Positions 1 to 10,599 are shown, numbered from the stretch's first letter. The stretch: 64,000 nucleotides of DNA from CAKRHR01 sp964423195 (GCA_964423195.1 CAYRDY010000001.1:1-64000), one strand, 5' to 3'. Notes: a model not told the origin generated them from the letters alone. Translations and numbers: made by a program.

Positions 1-208
1 TATTGATGGCGTCCGCGATATTGCAGACACAGACGCTGTTGTGGCAGAGGAGGTAGAGGATCCTCAGCCGTGTGCTGTCGCAGAGCTGTCCGAAGATCGT
101 CGCCGCCTCGATAAAGGCGTCGTCGTCGGGCATTTCTCTGAGCGTCGTCTCCAGATTCAGATGCTGTTCGTGCTTTTCGCCGCAGACGGGCAAATCATTT
201 TCAAACAT
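1..208 (-). CDS. ArsR/SmtB-family metalloregulator, partial (C-terminus off the window)
   Basis: The first 69 codons of a minus-strand gene that runs off the left edge. Translation begins MFENDLPVCGEKHEQHL and reaches a winged-helix core with CDSTRLRILYLL, then NSVCVCNIADAI. The CVCNIA segment is where ArsR-type repressors carry the metal-binding cysteines of helix alpha-3 (usual form ELCVCDL). Members of this family repress metal-efflux or resistance genes and leave DNA on binding metal. The ATG at 208 is preceded by GGGGGA at good spacing. The recognition helix and any alpha-5 metal site are outside the window, so metal specificity cannot be read. Seen: fold motif and cysteines. Inferred: metal response. 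Confidence 0.8.
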   Translation of the reverse strand, partial: MFENDLPVCGEKHEQHLNLETTLREMPDDDAFIEAATIFGQLCDSTRLRILYLLCHNSVCVCNIADAIN

Positions 209-457
209 AGAAATCCCCCATTTCTGTATTTATAAAGAAATTGATGCGCCGCCCGCGCGGAGCATCACCACGTATGGAACTCTGCGGATCGATCCGTTGC
301 CTATGGCACTCTTGCAATCCGATGCTCACAGAAGACTCACAGTAAGATTAAAAGATTAAATAATTAAAAGATTTAATAATTAAATGATTGTTTAAACATA
401 TGATACGACAAAACGTCGGATTTGTCAACGGCCTGACATAAAAAATATAAAAATAAC
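209..457. other. Intergenic region between the ArsR-type gene and the glp promoter
   Basis: AT-rich stretch between divergent genes. It contains repeated TTAA-type words (about 346-400) and a perfect 10-bp palindrome TGTTTAAACA at 389-398, which could be an operator for the ArsR-type repressor since such proteins often bind AT-rich dyads by their own promoter. No ORF with a ribosome binding site was found here. The operator idea is only an inference. Confidence 0.3.
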
Positions 458-486
458 TTGCCCACACCTTTTGAAGATGTTATACT
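458..486 (+). promoter_or_regulatory. Sigma-A type promoter of the glycerol operon
   Basis: TTGCCC at 458-463, a 17-bp spacer, and TATACT at 481-486. Transcription should start near 493, giving a leader of about 190 nt before the first gene at 686. Confidence 0.6.
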
Positions 487-534
487 AAATAAATCAGAGG
501 AACGCGCAAAAACTGAATTTATTTTGCCGGAGTG

Positions 535-589
535 TGGAGTCAGGCAGATGAGGCATCAGAGATGCCTGATTTGTCATGGCTCTTTTTTT
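535..589 (+). promoter_or_regulatory. Terminator-like leader hairpin upstream of glpA, candidate GlpP-type antitermination site
   Basis: Within the leader, AGGCAT (551-556) pairs with ATGCCT (562-567), and an alternative stem pairs TCAGGCA (540-546) with TGCCTGA (563-569). A run TCTTTTTTT follows at 581-589, about 100 nt before the first start codon. A terminator between promoter and a glycerol operon is the arrangement used by the antiterminator GlpP, known from Bacillus glp operons. No glpP gene is in this window, so the regulator is inferred. The two stems are mutually exclusive, as expected for a switch. Confidence 0.45.
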
Positions 590-685
590 CTGTCGAAGAA
601 TTTTAGGGGTTTGCCGGGGAGCTTCGGCGGGTTTATAAAAATGTCAAAGTGAATTTTTCATATAAAAAGACAAGGAGATGGATTT

Positions 686-2146
686 ATGTACGATGTTGTG
701 ATCATCGGCGCCGGCGTCATCGGCAGCGCGGTGGCCAGAGAACTGTCAAAGTACAGGGCAGACATATGCGTCGTGGAGCGCGCTGAAGATGTCTGCTGCG
801 GGACAAGCAAGGCCAACAGCGCCATCATCCATGCCGGTTTCGATGCCATGCCGGGCACACTGAAAGCAAAAGTCAATGTCGAGGGCAACCGCATGATGGA
901 TGAACTTTCGCGGGAACTGGATTTTGCGTTCAGGCGCAACGGATCCCTGGTGGTGTGCACGGAAAGGGAGGGGCTGCCGACACTTGAGGAACTCAGAGAC
1001 CGCGCGGGGAAAAACGGTGTGCCGGACGTGCGCATTCTGGGCGCGGATGAGGTGAGGGCGATGGAGCCCAATGTGTCGGACGATGTCGTGGCGGCACTCT
1101 ACGCGCCGACAGGCGGTATTGTATGCCCGTTTGGCATGACGATCGCGCTTGCGGAAAACGCGGCGGCCAACGGGGTGGAATTTAGGCTGAATACCGAAGT
1201 GACAGAGATCAAAAAAACGGAGGGCGGTTATGTCCTCGCGACAGATAAGGGGGAGATCAGGGCCAGAGTCGTGGTCAACGCCGCCGGCGTCTACGCGGAC
1301 AAATTTCACAACATGGTCAGCGAACACAAGCTGGAGATCACGGCTAGGAAGGGCGAGTACTGCCTGCTGGACAAGACGGCCGGCGGCCATGTGTCCCACA
1401 CAGTCTTTCAGCTGCCGGGCGCGATGGGCAAGGGCGTGCTCGTCACCCCGACCATCCACGGCAATCTGCTGATCGGCCCGACGGCGGCGGATATCGATGA
1501 CAGAGAGGCGGTCAACACCACCGCGGAGGGACTGTCATCCCTGCAGGCCAGGGCGGGCAAGAGTGTCAAAAATATTCCGATGCGGTCTGTGATCACGTCC
1601 TTTGCCGGTCTGCGCGCCCATGAGAAGGGCGATGATTTTGTCATCGGCGAGGCGGAGGACGCTAAGGGTTTCTATGACGCCGCGGGCATCGAGTCGCCGG
1701 GACTCTCATCGGCGCCGGCCATCGGTCGGATGCTGGCAGAGATGATCGCGGGTGACTTCAATCTTGAGGCCAATGAAGATTTTGTCGGCACCAGGAAGGG
1801 TATCATGAACCCGCAGACGCTCTCATTTGAAGAGCGACAGGAACTGATCAGAGAAAAACCCGCCTACGGCCAGATCATCTGCCGCTGTGAGATGATCTCC
1901 GAGGGGGAGATTCTTGACGCCATCCACCGCCCGCTGGGCGCGCGCTCGCTTGACGGGGTGAAGCGGCGCACCAGAGCCGGCATGGGGCGCTGCCAGTCGG
2001 GTTTCTGTTCACCGCGGGTGATGGAGATATTGGCGCGCGAAGTGCCGATGCACATGTACGATATCACCAAACTAGGCGGTGCATCTAGGATTGTTCTGGG
2101 CGCCAACAAAGACAGACTGGGGGCATTGAATCATGAGAGCATATGA
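686..2146 (+). CDS. glpA: FAD-dependent glycerol-3-phosphate dehydrogenase (GlpA-like) with BFD [2Fe-2S] domain
   Basis: Flavoprotein oxidase of 486 residues. The N-terminus carries the FAD-binding dinucleotide fold IIGAGVIGSAVARELS (about residues 5-20) and a DAO-type body. The last 90 residues form a BFD-like [2Fe-2S] domain with cysteines in ICRCEMIS and GMGRCQSGFCSPR. This architecture matches the anaerobic G3P dehydrogenase type found in Firmicutes glycerol operons, which oxidises glycerol-3-phosphate to dihydroxyacetone phosphate. Start ATG 686 has AAGGAGATGG ahead. It overlaps the next gene by 14 nt, and glpK lies in the same operon, which supports G3P over L-2-hydroxyglutarate, the other possible substrate of such proteins. 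Expression probably depends on the leader hairpin at 535-589. Confidence 0.85.
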   Translation: MYDVVIIGAGVIGSAVARELSKYRADICVVERAEDVCCGTSKANSAIIHAGFDAMPGTLKAKVNVEGNRMMDELSRELDFAFRRNGSLVVCTEREGLPTLEELRDRAGKNGVPDVRILGADEVRAMEPNVSDDVVAALYAPTGGIVCPFGMTIALAENAAANGVEFRLNTEVTEIKKTEGGYVLATDKGEIRARVVVNAAGVYADKFHNMVSEHKLEITARKGEYCLLDKTAGGHVSHTVFQLPGAMGKGVLVTPTIHGNLLIGPTAADIDDREAVNTTAEGLSSLQARAGKSVKNIPMRSVITSFAGLRAHEKGDDFVIGEAEDAKGFYDAAGIESPGLSSAPAIGRMLAEMIAGDFNLEANEDFVGTRKGIMNPQTLSFEERQELIREKPAYGQIICRCEMISEGEILDAIHRPLGARSLDGVKRRTRAGMGRCQSGFCSPRVMEILAREVPMHMYDITKLGGASRIVLGANKDRLGALNHESI

Positions 2147-3398
2147 TATTGTCATCATCGGCGGCGGACCCGCGGGCCTTGCGGCCGCCGTGTCCGCCAG
2201 GGCGCACGGCGCACAGAGCATCCTGATTCTGGAGCGCGACAGGGAGCTGGGGGGCATCTTAAACCAGTGTATTCACAACGGCTTCGGCCTGCATACTTTC
2301 AAGGAAGAGCTGACCGGGCCGGAGTACGCGGCCAGATTTATCGAACAGGTCAAGGCGCAGAATATCGAATACCGCCTAAATACCATGGTGATGGACATCA
2401 GCCGTGAGAGGATTGTGACCTGCATGAGCCGGCAGGAGGGCCTGTATCGGATCCAGGCTAAAGCAATTATTCTCTGCATGGGCTGCCGGGAGCGCCCGCG
2501 CGGCGCTCTGAATATTCCGGGTTACCGACCGGCCGGCATTTTTTCCGCGGGCACGGCGCAGCGCCTCGTCAATATGGAGGGCTATATGCCGGGACGCGAG
2601 GTCGTGATCCTGGGCTCCGGGGACATCGGCCTGATCATGGCCAGAAGGATGACCCTTGAGGGCGCGAAGGTTAAAGTCGTGGCCGAACTGATGCCGTATT
2701 CCGGGGGCTTAAAGCGAAATATCGTCCAGTGTCTTGACGATTTCGGCATACCGTTAAAGCTGAGCCATACGGTCGTGGATATCGACGGGAGGGAGCGCGT
2801 GAAGGGGGTCACGCTGGCCAAAGTGGACAAAAGCGGCAAGCCGATTCCGGGCACGGAAGCATATATCCCCTGCGACACCCTGCTCTTGTCGGTCGGCCTG
2901 CTGCCTGAGAATGAACTCTCAAGAAGCGCGGGCGTGGCGCTGTCACCGATCACGTCGGGACCGATCGTCGACGATCGGCTGCAGACCAATATCGGGGGCG
3001 TTTTCGCCTGTGGCAACGTCCTCCACGTCCATGACCTTGTGGATCATGTCTCGGAGGAAGCGGCGACAGCCGGAAGAAATGCCGCCGCCTATATCGCCGG
3101 AGATGGCGGCGGACGCACGGGCCGCAGCGTACAGGTGACCGGAGAGAGCGGCGTGCGCTACACCGTGCCGTCGAGCATCCGTGTGGATTTGATGGACGAG
3201 GAATTGGCGGTGCGCTTCAGGGTCGGAAATGTCTTTCGCGACAAGGCTATCAGTGTCTATTATGACAATGAGCGCGTGGCCCACACGAAAAAACGTGTGC
3301 TGGCGCCCGGAGAGATGGAGAATGTGAAAATCAAAAGGGCGTCTCTGCTCAAATATCCGGAACTTTCAAAGATCACGATCAAGGTAGAGGAGGCATGA
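2133..3398 (+). CDS. FAD/NAD(P)-dependent oxidoreductase of the glycerol operon (GlpB-like role)
   Basis: Pyridine nucleotide-disulphide oxidoreductase family protein of 421 residues. It has two dinucleotide folds: the FAD site IIGGGPAGLAAAVSA near the N-terminus and a second site VVILGSGDIGLIMARR near residue 150. A cysteine pair region CMGCRERPRG sits between them. The final 80 residues form a small separate domain. It overlaps glpA by 14 nt and precedes the DUF1667 gene by 4 nt, so the three are co-translated. Known operons of this shape place the protein as the electron-passing partner of the GlpA-like subunit. The precise acceptor cannot be read from sequence. It is related to thioredoxin reductase-like proteins but lacks a clear CxxC redox pair in the usual position. 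Confidence 0.8.
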   Translation: MRAYDIVIIGGGPAGLAAAVSARAHGAQSILILERDRELGGILNQCIHNGFGLHTFKEELTGPEYAARFIEQVKAQNIEYRLNTMVMDISRERIVTCMSRQEGLYRIQAKAIILCMGCRERPRGALNIPGYRPAGIFSAGTAQRLVNMEGYMPGREVVILGSGDIGLIMARRMTLEGAKVKVVAELMPYSGGLKRNIVQCLDDFGIPLKLSHTVVDIDGRERVKGVTLAKVDKSGKPIPGTEAYIPCDTLLLSVGLLPENELSRSAGVALSPITSGPIVDDRLQTNIGGVFACGNVLHVHDLVDHVSEEAATAGRNAAAYIAGDGGGRTGRSVQVTGESGVRYTVPSSIRVDLMDEELAVRFRVGNVFRDKAISVYYDNERVAHTKKRVLAPGEMENVKIKRASLLKYPELSKITIKVEEA

Positions 3399-3402
3399 TT
3401 CT

Positions 3403-3768
3403 ATGGAGACGAGAGAATTGATCTGTATCGGCTGTCCGCTCGGCTGCCTGATCACCGTGAACATGGACGACGGCGAAATTGTGAGCGTGACCGGCAATAC
3501 CTGTAAGCGCGGGGATGCCTACGCCAGAAAAGAGGTGACGCATCCGACAAGAATCGTGACTTCGACCGTCTGTGTGTCGGGCGGCGCGATCCCGATGGTT
3601 TCCGTGAAGACACAGTCCGATATTCCAAAGGGCAAAATTTTTGACTGTGTGCGGGCGCTCAAAGGCATCACTGTGCCCGCGCCGGTAGGGATCGGCGATG
3701 TGATTGTTGAGAACGTGGCCGGCACCGGCGTGGCGGTCATCGCCACAAAAAATGTTCCTGTTGTTTGA
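3403..3768 (+). CDS. DUF1667 protein, small cysteine-rich partner in the glycerol operon
   Basis: A 121-residue protein with cysteines near the N-terminus in CIGCPLGC and NTCKRG, a pattern fit for a metal or iron-sulphur site. The rest is a small mixed fold ending in VAVIATKNVPVV. DUF1667 proteins are regularly encoded beside GlpA-like and pyridine-redox subunits, and are thought to play the part of the GlpC-like electron-transfer component. It starts 4 nt after the preceding stop and is followed by about 90 nt before glpK. The cluster-binding role is inference from cysteines and context. Confidence 0.8.
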   Translation: METRELICIGCPLGCLITVNMDDGEIVSVTGNTCKRGDAYARKEVTHPTRIVTSTVCVSGGAIPMVSVKTQSDIPKGKIFDCVRALKGITVPAPVGIGDVIVENVAGTGVAVIATKNVPVV

Positions 3769-3835
3769 CAGGATCAACGGGGCATGTCGGGGAGGTCACA
3801 AGACCGGTTGGAAGCCATGGAGCGCATCATCTTGA

Positions 3836-5353
<1,518 letters not shown>

Positions 5354-5355
5354 GT

Positions 5356-5397
5356 AATTTTGTAACAGTTCAGACAAGTCTGAACTGTTACAAAATT
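5356..5397. repeat. Perfect 20-bp-arm palindrome A
   Basis: Arms AATTTTGTAACAGTTCAGAC (5356-5375) and its exact complement (5378-5397) around a central AA. It begins 3 nt after the glpK stop. There is no U-run after it on either strand beyond the arm itself, so it is not a standard intrinsic terminator. It shares its core GTTCAGACAAGTCTGAAC with palindrome B at 5462-5495. Confidence 0.85.
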
Positions 5398-5430
5398 TAC
5401 AAAATTTATGAAAAACTTCATATTTAGTGC

Positions 5431-5459
5431 TTTACCTGTTGTCGATTTAGTGGTAAAAT
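5431..5459 (+). promoter_or_regulatory. Possible promoter of the J-like/TPR gene
   Basis: TTTACC at 5431-5436, 17-bp spacer, TAAAAT at 5454-5459. Palindrome B starts three bases later, across the predicted transcription start. Confidence 0.4.
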
Positions 5460-5461
5460 AA

Positions 5462-5495
5462 TTTTGAAAGTTCAGACAAGTCTGAACTTTCAAAA
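5462..5495. repeat. Perfect 16-bp-arm palindrome B, operator-like
   Basis: Arms TTTTGAAAGTTCAGAC (5462-5477) and complement (5480-5495) around AA. The core is identical to palindrome A, 107 bp upstream. Placement directly over the likely start of transcription fits an operator or an RNA hairpin at the 5' end of the message. Confidence 0.8.
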
Positions 5496-5544
5496 AATCT
5501 TTGACGGCAGGGACGGTTAAAGAGATCTGTGGAGGATAGGGCAG

Positions 5545-8500
5545 ATGACGTGGTGGGAAATTCTGGGTATTGAAGCAACGAAGGACAAGGATTTGATCAA
5601 AGCCGCATACAGAAAAAAGCTCTCCAATGTCAATCCTGAGGATGACCCGGAGGGGTTTATGACGCTGCGCCGCGCATTCGAGCAGGCCACAGCCGAAGCA
5701 GATCAGACAGATACGAAGACCGGTACAGTGTCAGACTTTACCGCGGACGGGCAGATTGCCTCCTGGATAGCCGCGGCCGATGCTCTGTACCAGTCTTTTT
5801 TTGAGAGGATTGACGCCGAGTGCTGGAAACCGCTTCTCGACGCGGACATCTGCGTGCGCCTCGACGCCGCGGAGGAGATGCGGGATTCTTTTTTGAGGTA
5901 TCTGCTTGCTCATTCCAGATTTCCGAACCGCGTATGGAAACTCTTTGACCGGACATTTTCACTGGTCGATGACGCGGATGAGCTAAAGGAAAAATTTCCT
6001 GAAGATTTTATCGAATATGTGGTCAATGCCGTCACTTATGAGGGCGTCCTGGATTATGATCTGTTTTCAGGACCGGCGGACGCCGATTATGACCGGTTTA
6101 TTGAGCGGTATTTTATGGTCAGATATCAACTGGAACTTGAAAATGACGATGAGGCGGGAAAACTGCTGGATGAGCTCGCGTCCTCCGAGATCACCCATCC
6201 GTATCTTGCGGTAGAGCAAGGCCGTCTGTTGATGCATGAGGGCAAGGCAGAAGAGGCCCGTGATTTATTGGCGCCGGTTTCAGAGAAGTATGCGGATTCG
6301 GAATATATTCTGTATTTTTACGGGCAATCATTGATGATGTGCGATGAGGACGCCGAGGCCGAGAAAATTTTCAAAAAAATACCGGAGACGGCTCCGGAAC
6401 ATTATCTGGCTGCGTTTTCCACGGCAAATCTGCACCTGAAACAGGGACAATACAGATTGGCCAAGGAGGAATATCTGTCACTGATCGAGGTCGATGAGCA
6501 TGATGAATCCGTTCTTGAAAAGCTGCAGGAGGCAAACCGTTACCTGATCCCTGAGTACAGGCGTCGGCTTGAGGAGAATCCGGACGATTGTGACACCGCG
6601 CTTGAACTCGGATGGTGTCTCTGCCAGAATGAGGCCTATGAGGAGTGCCTGAGGGTGCTCTCGTCCGTTCAGGCGGACGAAGAACATCTGTATGATGAAA
6701 TCAATCTGCGCGGGCGCGTCTTATTGTGCCTGAACCGCTTCGAGGAGAGCCTGCCATATCTTCTGAAGTGGCGTGAGATGATTTTGTCGCTTGAGGATGA
6801 CGGCACGGAAAAGACGAAAAAGCGCATGCACCGGTTGGGCTACGCCAATTACGCGATCGCGATGTGCTATGCCTGTCAGGAAAACGCCGACTATGCGCGC
6901 GCGCTCTCCTTTATTGAGATGGCCATTGAGACGGAGGAGAATGTCGATCAGCGATTAAACTGCTACTATGCCAAGGCGGATATATTAAAACGGCAGGGGC
7001 ATCTGACGGAAGCTGTCGATGTGTGCACATCGATACTGGAGATGGAAAAGAGATTTTATCCTGCCCTGGTGCTGCGGCAGGAATGTTATAAACTGCTCGG
7101 ATACGGCGTGGATGTGATTCGGGATTATCGGACGGCCTTGAGTCTCTATCCGGGCGGCGAGCGGCCGTATGAGCTGGCGGCGGAGGTGCTTCTGGATGCC
7201 GGCGAGACGGATATGGCCGGGGATGTGCTCAAGCAGGCCGGCGAGAATCATGTCGAGACGCTTCGGATCGCCATTCTGTGGCTGCGGCTGCGGCGCAAGC
7301 GGGCGGACAGCGAGGCGCTCTTGCGCGGCGTGATTGACGGTGCGCGCGATCTTCTGGAAAAGTACGACGAGGATCAATATGATCATGCTCTGATTGCCGA
7401 AGTGTACGTTCTGATGGCACTGTGCTACTGCGATCTATATATGATCTATGAGCGGGATGTCCTGGATGCCGCCCTCGAATGTATCGGACACGCGCTCCGG
7501 CTGAATCCGTCGGACAGCGATTGCCTGAATATTGAGGCCTATATCTGTTCCAAAAAGGGAAATACAAAGCGGGCGCTGGAGATTTACCGACAGCTTCTGG
7601 CCGATCAGCCGGATGACTGTTATTATCTGTTCAGGATCGCCGCGGTCTACGGCGAGCGCCATGAGCTTGACAAGGCGCTGTCCTATTACCAGAGGGTGCT
7701 TGAGCAGGACGAGCATTATCCTGAGATCCACAGGGAGATCGGCATCATTTACCGGGAGATGGCACAGGACCGGCGACAGCGCAGCTATTACCGGATGGCG
7801 GTGGAGGCGTTTGACCGGCAGTTGGCCATCAGCGAGAGCCAGTATGACCTGATCGAGCGGGGCCGGCTGTATATGGAACTGGGAATGTATGAGGCGGCCG
7901 AGTCGGATTTTAACCGCACGCTCGAACTCAATCGCGATAATATTTACGCCTATAATGCCCTCGGCGATGTCTGCCGTTACCGGCGGGAGTACCGCCAGGC
8001 CGTCAAATGGTATCAGGCGGGCATTGATCACATCGCCAGTGAGGGTACGCCCGTGCTGTATGAAAATCTGGCGCAGTGCTATGAGTGCCTGGGCGAGTTT
8101 GAGACGGCCGGGCGGTGGTATGAGAGTGCCCTGGCGCTGTATCCGAACCGTCCGCGCCTCTATGAAAAATATGCCTCCTATTTCGAACATCTCGGAAAAT
8201 ACGAGGAGGCCAGGGAGATATTCCTGAAAGGGCAGGAAAACAATCCGGCTTTCACGCGGTATTTCAATATGCAGCTGGCACGGATGTATGAGAACTTTGA
8301 ACATAAAGAGGCGTTTCGGATCTACAGGCATTATTACAGGAAAAACGCACGCGACATCCGGGCGATCATCGGCATCGGGCGATGCTATCTGTTTTGCCGG
8401 AACAAGCCAAAAAAGGCGTTGGACTATTATATGGAGGGCATGCGCATCGCGGCGGAGGATCAGGAGGCCCAGATGTACCGGGAGGGGTGCCTGGGCGCCG

Positions 8501-8892
8501 GCCTTGCCTGCGAGCGGATCGGGGATAAGGGCGACGCGGCTGTCTATTTCAGGGAAGCGATCAGTTCCTATCGGGAGATTTATCCGGATATTCTGGAATC
8601 CGACACGCCTGTGGGCATGGATGCCGGCGACTATTACGCGATCGGACGGCTGTTCGCCCTGTACGGCGATCTGGAGCGCGCCGCGAAATATTTTGAGGGT
8701 ATGCTCGATGAGCAGAGGTGCTGCGAGTCCTGCAGGCGCTGTTCATGTTACGAATATCTGATGGGCAGGGCGCTACTGGCCTATTTTGCGGGCGACACGG
8801 CGGGGACAGTCAGATTGTACAAGCAGGCGGCAGAGATCGCCGTCAATGACGCGGAATGCAAAATTGCCCTGCGCCAGCTCGGACAGGGATGA
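5545..8892 (+). CDS. Large J-like domain protein with many TPR repeats, likely HscC co-chaperone
   Basis: A 1115-residue protein. Residues 1-50 match a J domain in spacing (WWEILGI, AAYRKKL, LRRAFEQA), but the HPD tripeptide that stimulates Hsp70 is replaced by NPE (residues 30-32) inside NPEDDPEGF. The remainder is a long helical solenoid of TPR-type repeats (for example ALELGWCLCQNEAYEEC, YNALGDVCRYRREYRQA). A cysteine-rich patch QRCCESCRRCSCYEY lies near the end. No signal peptide or membrane segment. It ends 15 nt before the HscC gene. E. coli hscC also lies by J-like genes (djlB, djlC) with an altered HPD, so a dedicated chaperone pair is the best reading. The client is unknown. Confidence 0.75.
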   Translation: MTWWEILGIEATKDKDLIKAAYRKKLSNVNPEDDPEGFMTLRRAFEQATAEADQTDTKTGTVSDFTADGQIASWIAAADALYQSFFERIDAECWKPLLDADICVRLDAAEEMRDSFLRYLLAHSRFPNRVWKLFDRTFSLVDDADELKEKFPEDFIEYVVNAVTYEGVLDYDLFSGPADADYDRFIERYFMVRYQLELENDDEAGKLLDELASSEITHPYLAVEQGRLLMHEGKAEEARDLLAPVSEKYADSEYILYFYGQSLMMCDEDAEAEKIFKKIPETAPEHYLAAFSTANLHLKQGQYRLAKEEYLSLIEVDEHDESVLEKLQEANRYLIPEYRRRLEENPDDCDTALELGWCLCQNEAYEECLRVLSSVQADEEHLYDEINLRGRVLLCLNRFEESLPYLLKWREMILSLEDDGTEKTKKRMHRLGYANYAIAMCYACQENADYARALSFIEMAIETEENVDQRLNCYYAKADILKRQGHLTEAVDVCTSILEMEKRFYPALVLRQECYKLLGYGVDVIRDYRTALSLYPGGERPYELAAEVLLDAGETDMAGDVLKQAGENHVETLRIAILWLRLRRKRADSEALLRGVIDGARDLLEKYDEDQYDHALIAEVYVLMALCYCDLYMIYERDVLDAALECIGHALRLNPSDSDCLNIEAYICSKKGNTKRALEIYRQLLADQPDDCYYLFRIAAVYGERHELDKALSYYQRVLEQDEHYPEIHREIGIIYREMAQDRRQRSYYRMAVEAFDRQLAISESQYDLIERGRLYMELGMYEAAESDFNRTLELNRDNIYAYNALGDVCRYRREYRQAVKWYQAGIDHIASEGTPVLYENLAQCYECLGEFETAGRWYESALALYPNRPRLYEKYASYFEHLGKYEEAREIFLKGQENNPAFTRYFNMQLARMYENFEHKEAFRIYRHYYRKNARDIRAIIGIGRCYLFCRNKPKKALDYYMEGMRIAAEDQEAQMYREGCLGAGLACERIGDKGDAAVYFREAISSYREIYPDILESDTPVGMDAGDYYAIGRLFALYGDLERAAKYFEGMLDEQRCCESCRRCSCYEYLMGRALLAYFAGDTAGTVRLYKQAAEIAVNDAECKIALRQLGQG

Positions 8893-8907
8893 AATGGGGT
8901 AGATGAG

Positions 8908-10599
8908 ATGATTGTCGGTATTGATCTGGGAACCACCAACAGCCTGATCAGCTATTATTCCGAGGACGGTCCGGTCGTCATACCGAACCGTCTCGGCGCG
9001 CATCTGACGCCGTCGGTCGTCTGCGCGGCGGCGGATGATCAGATCTATGTCGGTGAGACGGCGCGGCAGCGCATGGCGCTCCATCCGGAGGACGGCGCCG
9101 CTGTCTTTAAGCGCAGTATGGGTTCGGGGCGCAGATACAAGCTGGGAGCGCACGAATTTCTCGCGGAGGAGCTGGCCTCGTTTGTGCTGAAATCGCTCAA
9201 GGAGGACGCGGAGGCCTATCTGGGTCAGGCGGTAACGGAGGCGGTGATCAGCGTGCCCGCTTATTTTAACGATATCAAGCGCAAGGCCACAAAGAGGGCC
9301 GGTGAGCTGGCTGGCTTTAAGGTGGAACGCATCATCAGCGAGCCGACGGCGGCGGCGGTCGCCTATGGGCTGTACCAGAAAAATCCGAATACAAAGTTTT
9401 TGGTCTTCGATCTCGGCGGCGGCACCTTTGACGTGTCGATCCTTGAATTGTTTGAAAATATTCTTGAGGTGCGCGCCGTGGCCGGCGATAACTATCTGGG
9501 CGGTGAGGATTTCACCCAAGTCCTTGTACAGATGTTTCTGGACAAATTTGATCTGTCCGAGGACAGCCTTTCGCTTCGGGAGGCGGCGGCCCTCAAAAAT
9601 CAGGCGGAGCACTGTAAGATCGGTTTCTCCGCACAGCGCCGGTTGAACATGAGCTGCCGTATCGGCGGGAAGACGTATGAGATGAATGTGGATATCGGCG
9701 ATTATGAGAAGGCCTGTGAGCCTCTTTTGGAGCGCATCAAGAAACCGGTGCGCCGCAGTCTCTCGGATGCGCATGTCAGGCTTGACGAGATCGATCAGGT
9801 CATTCTGGTGGGTGGCGCCACCAAGCTGCCCGTGGTGCGCAGGTTCGTGGCCAGGCTGTTTGGCAGGATGCCGAACGCGAGCGTCAACCCGGATGAGGTC
9901 GTCGCCGTCGGCGCGGCCATACAGGCGGCGATGAAGGACCGCAACGAGGCGGTGCGCGAGGTGATTCTGACGGACGTGTGCCCGTTTACCCTGGGCACGG
10001 AGGTGGTGGTGGAGAAGGCCGACCATCAATACGAGCCGGGACATTTTCTGCCGATCATCGAGCGCAATACCGTGATCCCCGCGAGCCGCACCAAACGGCT
10101 GTTTACGGTGCATGACGACCAGACGCGCATCCTGATCGAAATTTTACAGGGGGAGAGCCGGTTTGCGGTCAACAATACCCGCCTTGGCAAGCTGGAACTG
10201 GAGGTGCCGGCCGCACCGGCCGGAAAAGAGGCGATCGACGTCACCTACACCTATGATATCAATGCGATCCTTGAGGTGATGGCCAAGATTGTCTCCACGG
10301 GCGAGGTGGAGAAGGTGATCATCAAAAATCAGGATAATATGATGAGTGACGCGCAGATCGCCGAGCGCATGGAGATGCTCAGCTATCTGAAGATACCGCC
10401 GCGCGAGCAGGAGGCCAACAAGCTGCTGCTCTTTAAGGGCGAGCGGCTTTTCGAGGAGAGCCTGGGCGAGGAGCGGGAACTCGTCGAATACTATCTGCGC
10501 AGTTTCGAGCTGGCGCTCGACACCCAGGATCCCGACCGGATCAGGGAGGCACAGACAGAATTTAAGCAGTTTCTGGATGATTATGAGGATATATTTTAA
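8908..10599 (+). CDS. hscC: HscC-type Hsp70 chaperone
   Basis: Short Hsp70 of 563 residues, against about 610-640 for DnaK. Nucleotide-binding blocks are GIDLGTTNSLI (residues 4-14), VFDLGGGTFDVSILE and VILVGGATKLPVVRRF. The segments AAVFKRSMGSGRRYKLG and VILTDVCPFTLGTEV resemble E. coli HscC rather than DnaK, and the C-terminal lid is short and ends DDYEDIF without the acidic EEVD-like tail of other Hsp70s. ATG 8908 follows TGGGGT at modest spacing. It is translated just after the J-like/TPR gene. HscC in E. coli has been linked to control of sigma-70 activity; whether that holds here cannot be told. Confidence 0.85.
   Translation: MIVGIDLGTTNSLISYYSEDGPVVIPNRLGAHLTPSVVCAAADDQIYVGETARQRMALHPEDGAAVFKRSMGSGRRYKLGAHEFLAEELASFVLKSLKEDAEAYLGQAVTEAVISVPAYFNDIKRKATKRAGELAGFKVERIISEPTAAAVAYGLYQKNPNTKFLVFDLGGGTFDVSILELFENILEVRAVAGDNYLGGEDFTQVLVQMFLDKFDLSEDSLSLREAAALKNQAEHCKIGFSAQRRLNMSCRIGGKTYEMNVDIGDYEKACEPLLERIKKPVRRSLSDAHVRLDEIDQVILVGGATKLPVVRRFVARLFGRMPNASVNPDEVVAVGAAIQAAMKDRNEAVREVILTDVCPFTLGTEVVVEKADHQYEPGHFLPIIERNTVIPASRTKRLFTVHDDQTRILIEILQGESRFAVNNTRLGKLELEVPAAPAGKEAIDVTYTYDINAILEVMAKIVSTGEVEKVIIKNQDNMMSDAQIAERMEMLSYLKIPPREQEANKLLLFKGERLFEESLGEERELVEYYLRSFELALDTQDPDRIREAQTEFKQFLDDYEDIF

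Noticed and set aside
5356..5397. Ordinary intrinsic terminator for glpK
   Set aside because: The stem is not followed by a U-run, and the same core reappears at 5462-5495, which suggests a repeated element instead.
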